Source: Litoreibacter albidus | GTDB lineage: Bacteria > Pseudomonadota > Alphaproteobacteria > Rhodobacterales > Rhodobacteraceae | Direction of reading: 5' to 3' | Assembly: GCF_900107015.1 (NCBI RefSeq) | Contig: NZ_FNOI01000001.1 | Span: forward strand, 2,501-66,500 | Length of the DNA stretch: 64,000 bases | Shown here: positions 51,226-60,466 of the stretch, one piece after another | Layout: each line of letters opens with the position of its first letter | Position numbering within the stretch: position 1 is the stretch's first letter | Notes under the pieces: model-generated | Told to the model about the DNA's origin: nothing | Seen by the model: the letters and a program-made list of their open reading frames with translations, nothing else | The model's database searches: none | Translations under genes and position numbers: made by a program

Positions 51226-52034
51226 CGAGCCGACTTAGGCTTCGGTAAGATGTGCTGGGGGGCATGTCCGGTGAACGGGTCATCGTCGTAACCGACACCC
51301 GCCAGATACAGCCCACTGGCAGGGCAGACGGGGCCGCAAGCCGCACGGTCGCAAGCGTCCAACGCGTGTTTCATCTGAATGGGCTCCCAAGCGCCGCAGC
51401 CAACCCGTTCCAACGACCCCACGAAGCTGCGCACCTGATTGTGCAGGAAGCTGCGGGCGCGGATCGCAAAACGATACTCCGCCCCATATGGCACAGCAAC
51501 TTCCTCAATCTCCAGCGCGTCCAGTGTTTTCACCGGCGACAGCGCCTGACATGTGGAGGAGCGGAAAGTCGTAAAATCATGCAAGCCAATCAGATGCTGC
51601 GCGGCCTCGCGCATGGGCTCGACCTCCAGCGGGTAGTTCACCTGCCAGACAAGGCCTTTGTCATGTGTCGCGGGCGCGCGGCGGTACAGGAGGCGAAACC
51701 AGTAGCGGCGCTCTTTGGCGTCAAACCGTGCGTGCCATTCGTCGTGAACTTTAGCGATTTCCAAAATGGAAATCGGGTGCGGTTTCAGATGGTAGTTCAG
51801 CGCTTCATTGAGACGGAACACTTCCCAGTCGCGCGTCAGATCCGCATGGGCAACCTGCGCCAACCCGTGCACACCAGTGTCCGTGCGCCCTGCAGCGGCG
51901 ATCTTGTCAAAATCGGGCTGCAGTTTGCGCAAGGCATCCTCAATGGCCCCCTGCACGGTGGGTTGCCCATCTTGGCGTTGCCAGCCGTTGTAGGGCTGGC
52001 CGTTATATTCGATTTTAAGCGCGTAACGGGGCAT
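51222..52034 (-). CDS. truA: tRNA pseudouridine synthase A
   Basis: The 270-residue enzyme starts [20 protein letters not shown] and has the catalytic Asp in [20 protein letters not shown], plus [20 protein letters not shown] near the end. It makes pseudouridine at positions 38-40 of tRNA. Length and motifs are normal. Confidence 0.96.
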   Translation of the reverse strand: MPRYALKIEYNGQPYNGWQRQDGQPTVQGAIEDALRKLQPDFDKIAAAGRTDTGVHGLAQVAHADLTRDWEVFRLNEALNYHLKPHPISILEIAKVHDEWHARFDAKERRYWFRLLYRRAPATHDKGLVWQVNYPLEVEPMREAAQHLIGLHDFTTFRSSTCQALSPVKTLDALEIEEVAVPYGAEYRFAIRARSFLHNQVRSFVGSLERVGCGAWEPIQMKHALDACDRAACGPVCPASGLYLAGVGYDDDPFTGHAPQHILPKPKSAR

Positions 52035-52128
52035 GGCTGACAGCTATCCTGACTAGCGCACGGTGCCAAGACCCTACACATGCGCCGGTCCCCGCCTTAT
52101 GTAAGGGGTAACAACCCGAGGGGCAGAC

Positions 52129-53532
52129 TTGATACTTTACGATATTGTCGACGGCATTGGCCGTACCGTGGAAGGTGCTACGCAATCGGTGACGGGTGTG
52201 TTCGAGCCTACGATCCGCTTGGGCGTGACTGGATTAAGCCGCGCGGGAAAAACCGTGTTCATCACATCGCTGATTGCCAACCTGATGAATCGCGCGCGCA
52301 TGGGGCAGCTTCAGGCGGCGGCGGATGGCGGCATTCAGACGGCCTATCTACATCCGCAACCCGATGACACCATCCCGCGCTTCGATTTTGAAACGCATTT
52401 GGCGGCGCTGACAGGGGCGGAGCCGCATTGGCCCGTGTCCACCCGCTCCATATCGGAGTTGCGCCTGTCGATGCGGGTGCAACCCACGGGGCTGATGGGA
52501 ATGGTGTCTGGCCCGCGCACGGTACATCTTGATATCGTGGACTACCCCGGCGAATGGCTGCTGGACTTGGGCTTGATGGATAAATCCTACGCCGACTGGT
52601 CCGAGGAGGCTTTGACCCGCGCTAATGTGCGGGACGCGGGCGCTGCATTTGTCGCGTTGGCGCGGTCAACGGACGGCGGCGTGGCGCTGGACGAGCCACA
52701 GGCGAAAAGGTTCGCGGAGGCCTACACGGCCTATCTGCAAGCGATCCGCGATGCGGGGTTTTCGGACTACACACCGGGGCGTTTCTTATTGCCGGGCGAC
52801 CTTGCAGGCTCGCCCGTATTGACCTTTGCGCCGATGCCTGCGCCCGAGAAGGCGCGCCGCGGGTCGCTCTACCGAGAGTTCGAGCGGCGGTTTGAGGCGT
52901 ATAAATCCAAGGTCGTAAAGCCGTTCTTCCGCGATCACTTCTCGCGGATTGACCGGCAGGTGGTGTTGGTAGACGCGCTGGGCGCGATCCATTCTGGCCC
53001 GCAAGCGGTGGACGATTTGCGCACCGCGATGGCCGATATTCTGGGCGCGTTCCGGCCAGGCGCGAATGCGTGGCTGTCGCAGCTCCTGTTCGGCAAACGG
53101 GTGGAGAAAATACTGTTCGCGGCCACGAAAGCGGACCATCTGCATCACACCCAGCACGGACGTTTGACGGCAATCATGGAAGCGCTTTTGCGCGATGCGC
53201 GTGACCGCGCCGACTTCGCTGGGGCCAAAACCCAAGCGATGTCCATCGCGGCCCTTCGCGCGACAACGGAGGACCACCTCCAAGGCCTGGACGTGGTGCG
53301 CGGGCGGTTGATGAGCACCGGAAAGCAAGCCGCATTTTACCCGGGCGAGTTGCCCGCAGACCCAGCCAAGATCATCGGCGCCGCACGTGACGGCGCGAAC
53401 GGCTGGCTGGACGCGGAGTACTCGGTGATGAATTTTGCCCCCGCCACACTGAACTTGGCACCGGGGGAGGGGCCGCCGCATATCCGGCTGGACCGCGCCG
53501 CTGAGTTCCTGATTGGAGACCGTTTGAGATGA
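52129..53532 (+). CDS. ycjX: YcjX-family GTPase-like stress protein
   Basis: The 467-residue protein has the YcjX P-loop GLSRAGKT at residues 35-42 and HLDIVDYPGEWLLDLGLMDK (Walker B-like DxxG). FFRDHFSRIDRQVVLVDALG and FAATKADHLHHTQHGRLTAI, which also contains the TKAD guanine-recognition segment, follow. It starts on TTG 52129, with GAGGGG close upstream; no ATG fits the family N-terminus. It is coupled to ycjF by ATGA. The pair is linked to envelope or heat stress in enterobacteria. Confidence 0.9.
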   Translation: MILYDIVDGIGRTVEGATQSVTGVFEPTIRLGVTGLSRAGKTVFITSLIANLMNRARMGQLQAAADGGIQTAYLHPQPDDTIPRFDFETHLAALTGAEPHWPVSTRSISELRLSMRVQPTGLMGMVSGPRTVHLDIVDYPGEWLLDLGLMDKSYADWSEEALTRANVRDAGAAFVALARSTDGGVALDEPQAKRFAEAYTAYLQAIRDAGFSDYTPGRFLLPGDLAGSPVLTFAPMPAPEKARRGSLYREFERRFEAYKSKVVKPFFRDHFSRIDRQVVLVDALGAIHSGPQAVDDLRTAMADILGAFRPGANAWLSQLLFGKRVEKILFAATKADHLHHTQHGRLTAIMEALLRDARDRADFAGAKTQAMSIAALRATTEDHLQGLDVVRGRLMSTGKQAAFYPGELPADPAKIIGAARDGANGWLDAEYSVMNFAPATLNLAPGEGPPHIRLDRAAEFLIGDRLR

Positions 53533-54512
53533 GCAAACGCCCCGTATTGATTGAATTGGACGCGCCCGCTGACGTCACCCCCGCAACAGCCCCCGTCATC
53601 GCGGATGAGGTGCCTCAAGGCCGCGCGATGCAATCTGTGGCGGCCATAGCTGCGCATCGCCCGTCTCGGTTGGCCAAGTTCTTCTGGTCGGCGCTGCTGG
53701 CCTTGGTCAGCTTTGTAGCCAGTGTCGCGGCATGGGACTTCGTGAACGGTTTGCTTGAACGCAGCCCCGTGTTGGGCGCCGTCGCCGTGGGGCTGACTGG
53801 GCTTTTTGTCCTCTCCTTGCTGCTGATTGCGGGTAAGGAATGGCTGGCCATCGGCCGGTTGAAAAAGATCGACGGTTTGCGAAAAGACGCAGATGCGGCG
53901 CTGGCGGGGGGGGATCTGACTGCATCACGCGCGGTATCCACGCGGCTGATGACGCTTTATGCGCACCGCCCTGAACTGGAGGCGGGTCGCGCAGCGGTCA
54001 CCGCGCGCAGTGCCGACGGCTTTGATGCGGACGCGGTGCTGGGCGTGGCAGAGATGCAATTGCTTGCCCCGCTCGATGCCTTAGCGCGTCAAGAGGTGGA
54101 GGCGGCGGCGCGACGGGTCGCCACGGTCACGGCGATCGTACCCTTGGCGCTGGCTGATCTTGTGACCGCGTTGACCTCAAACCTGCGCATGATCCGGCGC
54201 ATTGCCGAAATCTATGGCGGGCGTTCAGGCACCTTGGGCAGTTGGCGCCTTACGCGGGCTGTGCTTACGCATCTGGTGGCAACTGGCGCCGTCGCGGTGG
54301 GCGACGATCTGATCGGCTCCATCGCGGGGGGCGGGGTGCTCTCAAAACTGTCGCGTCGCTTCGGGGAAGGCGTAATCAACGGCGCATTAACTGCCCGCGT
54401 CGGGGTTGCGGCGATGGATGTGTGCCGCCCGTTGCCCTATGTGACGCAAGACCGCCCGTCAGTCACGGGGCTGGTGCGCCGCGCGCTAACGGGGCTGTTC
54501 CCCGCTGGCTAA
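53529..54512 (+). CDS. ycjF: YcjF-family membrane protein (TIGR01620/UPF0283)
   Basis: The 327-residue protein has an acidic N-terminus, two membrane helices (about 48-68 and 78-100) and a C-terminal region (ATVTAIVPLALADLVTALTS, RFGEGVINGALTARVGVAAM) with the PLALADL segment known from this family. It partners YcjX and overlaps its stop by ATGA. It converges with the FAD monooxygenase gene at a shared CTAA. Confidence 0.9.
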   Translation: MSKRPVLIELDAPADVTPATAPVIADEVPQGRAMQSVAAIAAHRPSRLAKFFWSALLALVSFVASVAAWDFVNGLLERSPVLGAVAVGLTGLFVLSLLLIAGKEWLAIGRLKKIDGLRKDADAALAGGDLTASRAVSTRLMTLYAHRPELEAGRAAVTARSADGFDADAVLGVAEMQLLAPLDALARQEVEAAARRVATVTAIVPLALADLVTALTSNLRMIRRIAEIYGGRSGTLGSWRLTRAVLTHLVATGAVAVGDDLIGSIAGGGVLSKLSRRFGEGVINGALTARVGVAAMDVCRPLPYVTQDRPSVTGLVRRALTGLFPAG

Positions 54513-55690
54513 TCGCGAGGTGTCAGGGACGCCATCGGCGGGATCATATTCCCGCGCACAAGACGTGTCAGCAGGTGCGGGATGGGTGGGATCTGGCTTG
54601 CCGGAAACAGGATGTGGTCACGGACAGCTGGCAAAATGCGGCTGTCCGATTGGTATTGCGGCGTGAAGGCCCACGACATCGCTTGATAAATGCGCACATG
54701 CCAGCGCCGCGCCATCGCATAGGCGGGCAGGGCGTCTTGCAGCGGATATTGGGCAATCGCACGGGCCAAGGCGGCGGCATCCAGCATCGCCATATTCGCC
54801 CCTTGTCCCAGTTGCGGAGACGCCTTGTGCGCCGCATCCCCGATAATCGCGAGGTTCTCGCCGTAAGGTTTGCGCAGCGTGCCGTGCGCATAACGCGCCA
54901 TCGTCATTTGGTCGTGGTCGGTGATTTGCTCGAAAATCGGGGCTGCGTCAGGCCAAAGTTGCGCGACCTCGGCCTGCCAATCCGAAATGGGGGCCGCGTA
55001 CCACGCGGCGTGCGCTCCCCGCGGCATGGACCAAAAAATAGACGCTTGTGCGACGTCCGATCCTGGTAAGGTGCCAGATGGCATGATGCCGATCATCCGG
55101 TCGGCGCGGCGATACACTTGGGTCAGTTGGTCTTTCGGGAGGCCGCAGTCCCGCCACGGAACGGTGGCCCAAATCGCACCATATGGCAGCGGTTTCGCAC
55201 GCATCTGGGACAGCGGCGACGACACGCCGGAGCTGTCGATGACCAAATCGAACGGCCCCTGAGGTGCGTGGTCAGAAAAGTGCAAGTGCCGATCCCTGAA
55301 GCCAATCAGCCGATGGGATGCGGTTATGGTAACACCCGCGCCAAGCGCCGCCTGAAATATGGCGTCAAATAGCGATGCACGGTGAATGGCCAGCCCCACG
55401 TGTGTGCCCGCAGGGTCGTGGTCATAGGTCACGTCCAATACGCGGCGGCCAGAGTTGGCCTCGTGCCCCAGCATACGCCGGATCGCGTTGCCCTTCGCGC
55501 GCGCGGCGTCACCCGCGCCGATCTCATCTAGCACGGCTTGCCCGACGGGCTGGATCACCAGACCGGAGCCAACAGGACGCGGTCGGTCGAACTGGTCAAA
55601 GATGGTGACGGAATGCCCTTGCTGGGCCAAAAGGGTCGCGGCGGTCAGGCCGCCAATGCCTGCACCGGCAATCGCAATCGTATAACTCAT
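54509..55690 (-). CDS. FAD-dependent monooxygenase/oxidoreductase
   Basis: The 393-residue flavoprotein has the FAD-binding IAGAGIGGLTAATLLAQQGH at the N-terminus (GxGxxG), the DxS/G-type segment FDLVIDSSGVSSPL and the third FAD motif NLAIIGDAAHKASPQLGQGA. This is the aromatic-ring hydroxylase (PHBH-like) fold. Substrate unknown. It lies just upstream on the DNA of, but downstream in transcription from, the trHb gene, 55 bases away on the same strand, and may share its transcript. Confidence 0.9.
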   Translation of the reverse strand: MSYTIAIAGAGIGGLTAATLLAQQGHSVTIFDQFDRPRPVGSGLVIQPVGQAVLDEIGAGDAARAKGNAIRRMLGHEANSGRRVLDVTYDHDPAGTHVGLAIHRASLFDAIFQAALGAGVTITASHRLIGFRDRHLHFSDHAPQGPFDLVIDSSGVSSPLSQMRAKPLPYGAIWATVPWRDCGLPKDQLTQVYRRADRMIGIMPSGTLPGSDVAQASIFWSMPRGAHAAWYAAPISDWQAEVAQLWPDAAPIFEQITDHDQMTMARYAHGTLRKPYGENLAIIGDAAHKASPQLGQGANMAMLDAAALARAIAQYPLQDALPAYAMARRWHVRIYQAMSWAFTPQYQSDSRILPAVRDHILFPASQIPPIPHLLTRLVRGNMIPPMASLTPRD

Positions 55691-55744
55691 AAGGCCCTGC
55701 TTACGCGGTTAAACGGCTAGCGTCATGGCCTAAAAGTGTCGCGG

Positions 55745-56155
55745 CTAAAGCGTTGGCGGCGCGTGTTCGGGCGTGCGCAGGTCTTCGACGCCCATCCGCA
55801 AGCCGCGCGCAATACGGTGCGCAAGGGCGGAGAACGCACGCGCGGTGTCTGGCGGCAGCTCCGCCATCAGCGTCTTGTCGAACAGCCCCAGCCAATGCGG
55901 GAAGTGTTCCGCTTGCACGTTGCGCGCGGCCATGTGCTTTTGCATGGGGTTCCCGTCATAAATCCGCTCGTACAAAATGGCGTTGCGCCAAAAACTAGCG
56001 ATCTTCGCTTCATGGGCGGGCCAGACGTCGCGCGGCACATGGGCAGCAAACACTGGCGCCAGAACCGGATCACGGCGAACGGCGGCATAGAATTTATTGA
56101 CCACCCGTTCAATTTGTGCGGCGGTGATGTCAAACCTTGGTGGCATGGCCGTCAT
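55745..56155 (-). CDS. Group III truncated haemoglobin
   Basis: The 136-residue protein has the truncated globin pattern: QIERVVNKFYAAVRRDPVLA, FAAHVPRDVWPAHEAKIASF, FWRNAIL, the probable proximal His in HFPHWLGLFDKTLMAELPPD (H of the HFPHW segment) and a later ALAHRIARGLRMG helix. Group III trHbs bind oxygen or nitric oxide. The ATG at 56155 overlaps the stop of the small membrane gene upstream (ATGA), so the two are coupled. Opposite lies an NsrR-like gene, which supports a nitric oxide link. Confidence 0.87.
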   Translation of the reverse strand: MTAMPPRFDITAAQIERVVNKFYAAVRRDPVLAPVFAAHVPRDVWPAHEAKIASFWRNAILYERIYDGNPMQKHMAARNVQAEHFPHWLGLFDKTLMAELPPDTARAFSALAHRIARGLRMGVEDLRTPEHAPPTL

Positions 56156-56325
56156 AGAATAATCCACAAGACGGGCAATAAGACACACAGATAGACCAAC
56201 ATGTTAAACATGGAACGGATGAGCCCCATGTCATCCGCAGGCGGGATGCCCAACAGGTTGCAGATCTTGGTGCCGGGCCAAAGCAGGAATTCAGTGACTT
56301 TTTCTGCGGTGGTTGCGGTGGTCAT
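56152..56325 (-). CDS. Small membrane protein coupled to truncated haemoglobin
   Basis: The 57-residue protein starts MTTATTAEKVTEFLLWPGTK and ends in one hydrophobic helix (MFNMLVYLCVLLPVLWIIL). The start at 56325 excludes an upstream extension to 56391 that would run through the operator region. Its stop overlaps the trHb start (ATGA). Function unknown; it may anchor the haemoglobin to the membrane. Confidence 0.72.
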   Translation of the reverse strand: MTTATTAEKVTEFLLWPGTKICNLLGIPPADDMGLIRSMFNMLVYLCVLLPVLWIIL

Positions 56326-56377
56326 CGGGATGCCTCTTATAATGGGTATTTCGGATGCGGAATATCTAGCGCTTTTA

Positions 56378-56400
56378 ATTGCGCATTTCAAATGCTAATA
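56378..56400. promoter_or_regulatory. Candidate NsrR-type operator between trHb operon and nsrR
   Basis: The core GCATTT-C-AAATGC (56383-56395) is a perfect inverted repeat around one central base, within an 11-1-11 arrangement like the NsrR site of enterobacteria (arms ending ...GCATTT). It lies between the divergent small membrane gene (start 56325) and nsrR (start 56407) and so could control both. The match outside the core is partial. Confidence 0.6.
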
Positions 56401-56406
56401 TTTGGT

Positions 56407-56865
56407 ATGCAACTGGATAAATTCACGGACTACGGGCTGCGGGCCTTGATTTACCTTCGGCTGTGCGGCGCTCGTCGGGCGTCCGTCGCAGAAATCGCGG
56501 CTAAATTCCACCTTTCCGAACATCATCTGTCGAAGGTCGCCACGGCATTGGCAGCGGACGGATTTGTGGTGTCCTCGCGCGGACGGGCGGGCGGCTTGAG
56601 CTTGGCCAAACCCGCAAGAGACATCAGCATAGGTGCGGTCGTGCGCCGCTTAACGCGCAACGTTGCGGTGGCGGAATGCTTCGCGCAGAACGGGGCCTGC
56701 GCAATATCGCCCGCCTGCGGGTTGCGCGGCCCGTTGGCCGAGGCGCAGGAGGCGTTCTTCAAGGTGCTGGATGGCTACAATCTGGCTGATGTCAGCGGGC
56801 AGGGTGCGGCACTGTCGAAACTGCTGGGCGTTGATGATCCAAGTGCACTGGACGAAACCGTCTAG
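56407..56865 (+). CDS. nsrR: Rrf2-family, NsrR-like regulator
   Basis: The 152-residue protein has an Rrf2 winged HTH (MQLDKFTDYGLRALIYLRLC, AEIAAKFHLSEHHLSKVATA, SRGRAGGLSLAKPA) and three Cys, Cys91, Cys98 and Cys104, that can hold an iron-sulphur cluster. Spacing is C-x6-C-x5-C, close to the C-x4-C-x5-C of E. coli NsrR. With the divergent haemoglobin operon and a palindrome before its start, it is probably a nitric oxide sensor. ATG 56407 fits the family start; ATG 56392 is less likely. Confidence 0.85.
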   Translation: MQLDKFTDYGLRALIYLRLCGARRASVAEIAAKFHLSEHHLSKVATALAADGFVVSSRGRAGGLSLAKPARDISIGAVVRRLTRNVAVAECFAQNGACAISPACGLRGPLAEAQEAFFKVLDGYNLADVSGQGAALSKLLGVDDPSALDETV

Positions 56866-57019
56866 CCAAGGCTATAAGCCCCACATGACATACAACATCG
56901 TCATTATTCGAATTATATCCCCGGCGCTCTGATCAAGATGAGACGCCGGGCAAAGGTGTTTGAGCTGCTCGCACCGACCCCACTCCGATTTTCAAATCCG
57001 AAGACAAAGGACGCCAGAC

Positions 57020-59998
57020 ATGTGCGCCGACACCCCTGAGACTGTTTCCTACAAAGACACGCTGAACCTACCTAAAACCGACTTCCCGATGCGCGCAGGC
57101 CTGCCCAAGCGCGAGCCCGGCTGGCTGGAGCGTTGGGCCAAGATCGGCGTCTACGACCAGCTGCGCGAAAAGGCGAAAAGCCAGCCGCGCAAACCCTTCA
57201 CGTTGCACGACGGTCCGCCCTACGCCAACGGCCACCTGCACATCGGCCACGCCTTGAACAAGACGATCAAGGACATGATCGTGCGCTCGCACCAGATGAT
57301 GGGGTTTGACGCACGCTACATCCCCGGTTGGGATTGCCACGGTCTGCCGATCGAATGGAAGATCGAGGAAAAGTACCGCTCCAAAGGCAAAGACAAAGAC
57401 GCCGTCGATGTTGTCGAATTCCGTCAGGAATGCCGCGAGTTTGCCGCAGGGTGGGTCGACATCCAGCGCGAGGAGTTCAAACGTCTTGGCATCACCGGCA
57501 ACTGGGATGACCCGTACCTCACGATGAACTTCCATGCCGAGCGCGTAATCGCGGAGGAATTTCAAAAGTTCCTGATGAACGGCACCCTCTATCAAGGCTC
57601 CAAGCCTGTGATGTGGTCGCCGGTAGAAAAGACCGCTTTGGCAGAAGCGGAGGTGGAGTACCACGACCACAAGTCTGATATGATCTGGGTGAAGTTCCCC
57701 GTGGTCGGCGTTGCTGGCACGGAAGCCTTGGTCGCTGAAATCACTGGCGGTGATGACAACAAAACCTCCGCCGCTGCGCAGGAAATCGGCGCAGATTTTG
57801 CCAACACCAATGTGGTGATCTGGACCACGACGCCGTGGACCATCCCGCAAAACCGCGCGGTCTGTTTCGGCCCGAAGATCAGCTACGGCCTGTATAAGGT
57901 CACCGACGCCGCAGAGGACAACTGGGCGAAAGTCGGTGAGAAGTATCTGGTCGCGGACGCATTGGCCGAGGGCATATTTGCACAGGCCCGCGTTGAGGGC
58001 TTTGAGCGCTTGCGCGATGCATCCCCCGCCGTGCTGGAGGCCCTGACCCTGAAGCACCCGCTGCGCGGTGTGCCGAACGGACAAGGCGAATGGGACTACG
58101 ACGTCCCAATGCTCCCCGGCGATCACGTGACGGAAGAGGCCGGTACAGGTTTCGTTCACACAGCACCTAGCCACGGCGACGACGACTACCAGATCGGCGT
58201 AAAGTTCGGCCTTCCAATGACATATAACGTCATGGAAGACGGCTCTTACCGCGCCGACTTGCCGCTGTTTGGTGGTAAACGCATCCTGAAGCCGAACGGC
58301 AAAGAAGGCGACGCGAATAAGGCCGTGATAGAGGTGTTGGCATCGGGCAATCTGCTGATGGCGCGCGGGCGCCTGACGCACAGCTACCCGCACTCTTGGC
58401 GCTCCAAGGCGCCAGTGATCTACCGCAACACGCCGCAATGGTTCGCGGCCATCGACAAAGAGGTCGGCGACGGTCAGGACACGCACGGCAAAACCATCCG
58501 TGAACGCGCGTTGACCGAGATCGATAACGTGAAATGGACCCCGCGATCAGGCCGCAACCGCCTGCACTCCATGATGGAGGCACGCCCCGACTGGGTGTTG
58601 TCGCGTCAACGTGCATGGGGCGTGCCGCTAACCTGCTTTACCAAGGTGGGCGCGTTGCCGGACGCAGATGATTTCTTGTTGCGAAACGAAGAGGTCAACG
58701 CCCGCGTGCTGGAGGCCTTCGAGGCCGAAGGCGCGGATGCATGGTACAAAGAGGGCGCGAAGGAACGCTTCTTGTCCGGCATCGTGAACCCAGACGATTA
58801 CACCCAAGTGATGGACATTCTCGATGTGTGGTTCGACTCCGGTTGTACACACGCCTTCACCCTGCGCGACCGCGAAGATGGCTCCGAAGACGGCATCGCG
58901 GACGTCTACATGGAAGGCACCGACCAACACCGCGGCTGGTTCCACTCCTCGTTGCTGCAATCCGTCGGTACCACAGGCCACGCGCCTTACCGCAACGTGG
59001 TCACACACGGGTTCACGCTGGATGAGAAGGGCATGAAGATGTCCAAATCCATCGGCAACACCATCGTGCCGGAAAAAATCGTGCAACAATACGGCGCAGA
59101 CATCTTGCGTCTTTGGGTGGCTCAAACCGACTTCACGCAAGACCAGCGTATCGGCGATGAAATCCTCAAAGGTGTGGCTGACAGCTACCGTCGCCTGCGC
59201 AACACCATGCGTTTCATGTTAGGCTCTTTGAACGACTTCTCTGAGGCTGACCGCATGGATCCGGCGGATATGCCGGAGCTGGAGCGTTGGGTTCTGCACC
59301 GCCTGTCCGAGTTGGACGAGGTTGTGCGCGACGGCTACGCAAAGTTCGACTTCCAAGGCGTGTTCCAAGCGATCTTCACCTTCGCGACGGTGGATTTGTC
59401 CGCGTTCTACTTTGATATCCGCAAGGATGCGCTGTACTGCGACGGCGATACCGCGCGACGCCGCGCGGCACGCACGGTTCTGGACATTCTGTTCCACCGC
59501 CTGACATCGTGGCTGGCCCCGATCCTGGTGTTCACCTGCGAGGAAATCTGGCTGGAACGCTTCCCGGGCGATGCATCTTCGATCCACCTGACAGACATCC
59601 CCGAGACGCCGGCCGACTGGCGCGACGCCGAACTGGCTGCCAAATGGGCTACCGTGCGCAAGGTGCGCCGCGTGGTCACTGGCGCGCTGGAGGTCGAGCG
59701 CACGGCGAAGGTCATCGGCTCCTCTCTGGAGGCAGCACCAGCGGTCTACGTCGGGGCAGATGTCGCGGATGTGTTGAAGACGGTGAACTTTGACGACATG
59801 TGCATCACGTCCGGCATCAACGTATCGACAGACGCCGCCCCCGAAGGCGCGTTCACGCTGGATGACGCCGAAGGCGTCGCTGTCGTGTTCGGCAAGGCGG
59901 ACGGCGACAAATGTCAGCGCTGTTGGAAAATCCTGCCTGACGTCGGCACGCACACCCATGAGGGTGTCTGCCAGCGTTGCGACACGGCGCTGGATTAA
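57020..59998 (+). CDS. ileS: Isoleucyl-tRNA synthetase
   Basis: The 992-residue class I synthetase has the HIGH signature in YANGHLHIGHALNKTIKDMI, an editing domain (about 200-400, with VVIWTTTPWTIPQNRAVCFG), the KMSKS loop GMKMSKSIGNTIVP and a C-terminal zinc-type Cys set (CQRCWKILPDV ... CQRCD). ATG 57020 has AAAGGA about 8 bases upstream; the frame runs up to 56960. Length is normal for the bacterial enzyme. Confidence 0.96.
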   Translation: MCADTPETVSYKDTLNLPKTDFPMRAGLPKREPGWLERWAKIGVYDQLREKAKSQPRKPFTLHDGPPYANGHLHIGHALNKTIKDMIVRSHQMMGFDARYIPGWDCHGLPIEWKIEEKYRSKGKDKDAVDVVEFRQECREFAAGWVDIQREEFKRLGITGNWDDPYLTMNFHAERVIAEEFQKFLMNGTLYQGSKPVMWSPVEKTALAEAEVEYHDHKSDMIWVKFPVVGVAGTEALVAEITGGDDNKTSAAAQEIGADFANTNVVIWTTTPWTIPQNRAVCFGPKISYGLYKVTDAAEDNWAKVGEKYLVADALAEGIFAQARVEGFERLRDASPAVLEALTLKHPLRGVPNGQGEWDYDVPMLPGDHVTEEAGTGFVHTAPSHGDDDYQIGVKFGLPMTYNVMEDGSYRADLPLFGGKRILKPNGKEGDANKAVIEVLASGNLLMARGRLTHSYPHSWRSKAPVIYRNTPQWFAAIDKEVGDGQDTHGKTIRERALTEIDNVKWTPRSGRNRLHSMMEARPDWVLSRQRAWGVPLTCFTKVGALPDADDFLLRNEEVNARVLEAFEAEGADAWYKEGAKERFLSGIVNPDDYTQVMDILDVWFDSGCTHAFTLRDREDGSEDGIADVYMEGTDQHRGWFHSSLLQSVGTTGHAPYRNVVTHGFTLDEKGMKMSKSIGNTIVPEKIVQQYGADILRLWVAQTDFTQDQRIGDEILKGVADSYRRLRNTMRFMLGSLNDFSEADRMDPADMPELERWVLHRLSELDEVVRDGYAKFDFQGVFQAIFTFATVDLSAFYFDIRKDALYCDGDTARRRAARTVLDILFHRLTSWLAPILVFTCEEIWLERFPGDASSIHLTDIPETPADWRDAELAAKWATVRKVRRVVTGALEVERTAKVIGSSLEAAPAVYVGADVADVLKTVNFDDMCITSGINVSTDAAPEGAFTLDDAEGVAVVFGKADGDKCQRCWKILPDVGTHTHEGVCQRCDTALD

Positions 59999-60001
59999 AC
60001 A

Positions 60002-60466
60002 ATGACCGACGGGGCGCGAGCACGGCTTGATAGCCCCGTCGGACCGCTCACTTTGGTAGAGCAAGACGGCGCGGTCGTGGCGCTGGAGTGGAATGCCACC
60101 GGTGATGTCGTGCGCACGGGCATGTTGGGCGATGCGGTGGCGCAAATGAGCGACTATTTCGCCGGCAATAGACAAGCGTTTGACGTGCCGCTTCAGCCGC
60201 GGGGCTCAGCTTTTCAGCAAAAATTCTACGCGGCTCTTCGCGCCATACCCTACGGCGAAACCCGCACCTACGGCGATTTGGCGACCGAGTTAGGCGTCTC
60301 TGCGCAAGCGATCGGGCAGGCCTGTGGCGCGAACCCCATCGCGATCCTGATCCCATGCCACCGTGTCTTGGGCGCGGCGGGCCTTGGTGGGTTCTCCGGC
60401 GCGGGCGGGGTGGAGGCCAAGGTTGAACTGCTTAAGTTGGAAGGCGCGGCGTCACTGCTGATCTAG
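60002..60466 (+). CDS. ogt: Methylated-DNA-[protein]-cysteine S-methyltransferase
   Basis: The 154-residue protein has the active-site motif ILIPCHRVLGAAGLGGFSG with the alkyl-acceptor Cys, and PYGETRTYGDLATELGVSAQ. It repairs O6-alkylguanine by irreversible transfer. It begins 3 bases after ileS and ends in a CTAG shared with the convergent pcs gene. Confidence 0.92.
   Translation: MTDGARARLDSPVGPLTLVEQDGAVVALEWNATGDVVRTGMLGDAVAQMSDYFAGNRQAFDVPLQPRGSAFQQKFYAALRAIPYGETRTYGDLATELGVSAQAIGQACGANPIAILIPCHRVLGAAGLGGFSGAGGVEAKVELLKLEGAASLLI

Noticed and set aside
57068-58486. 472-codon minus-strand ORF within ileS
   Set aside because: It is the complement of a strongly conserved synthetase; no ribosome binding site or family features.
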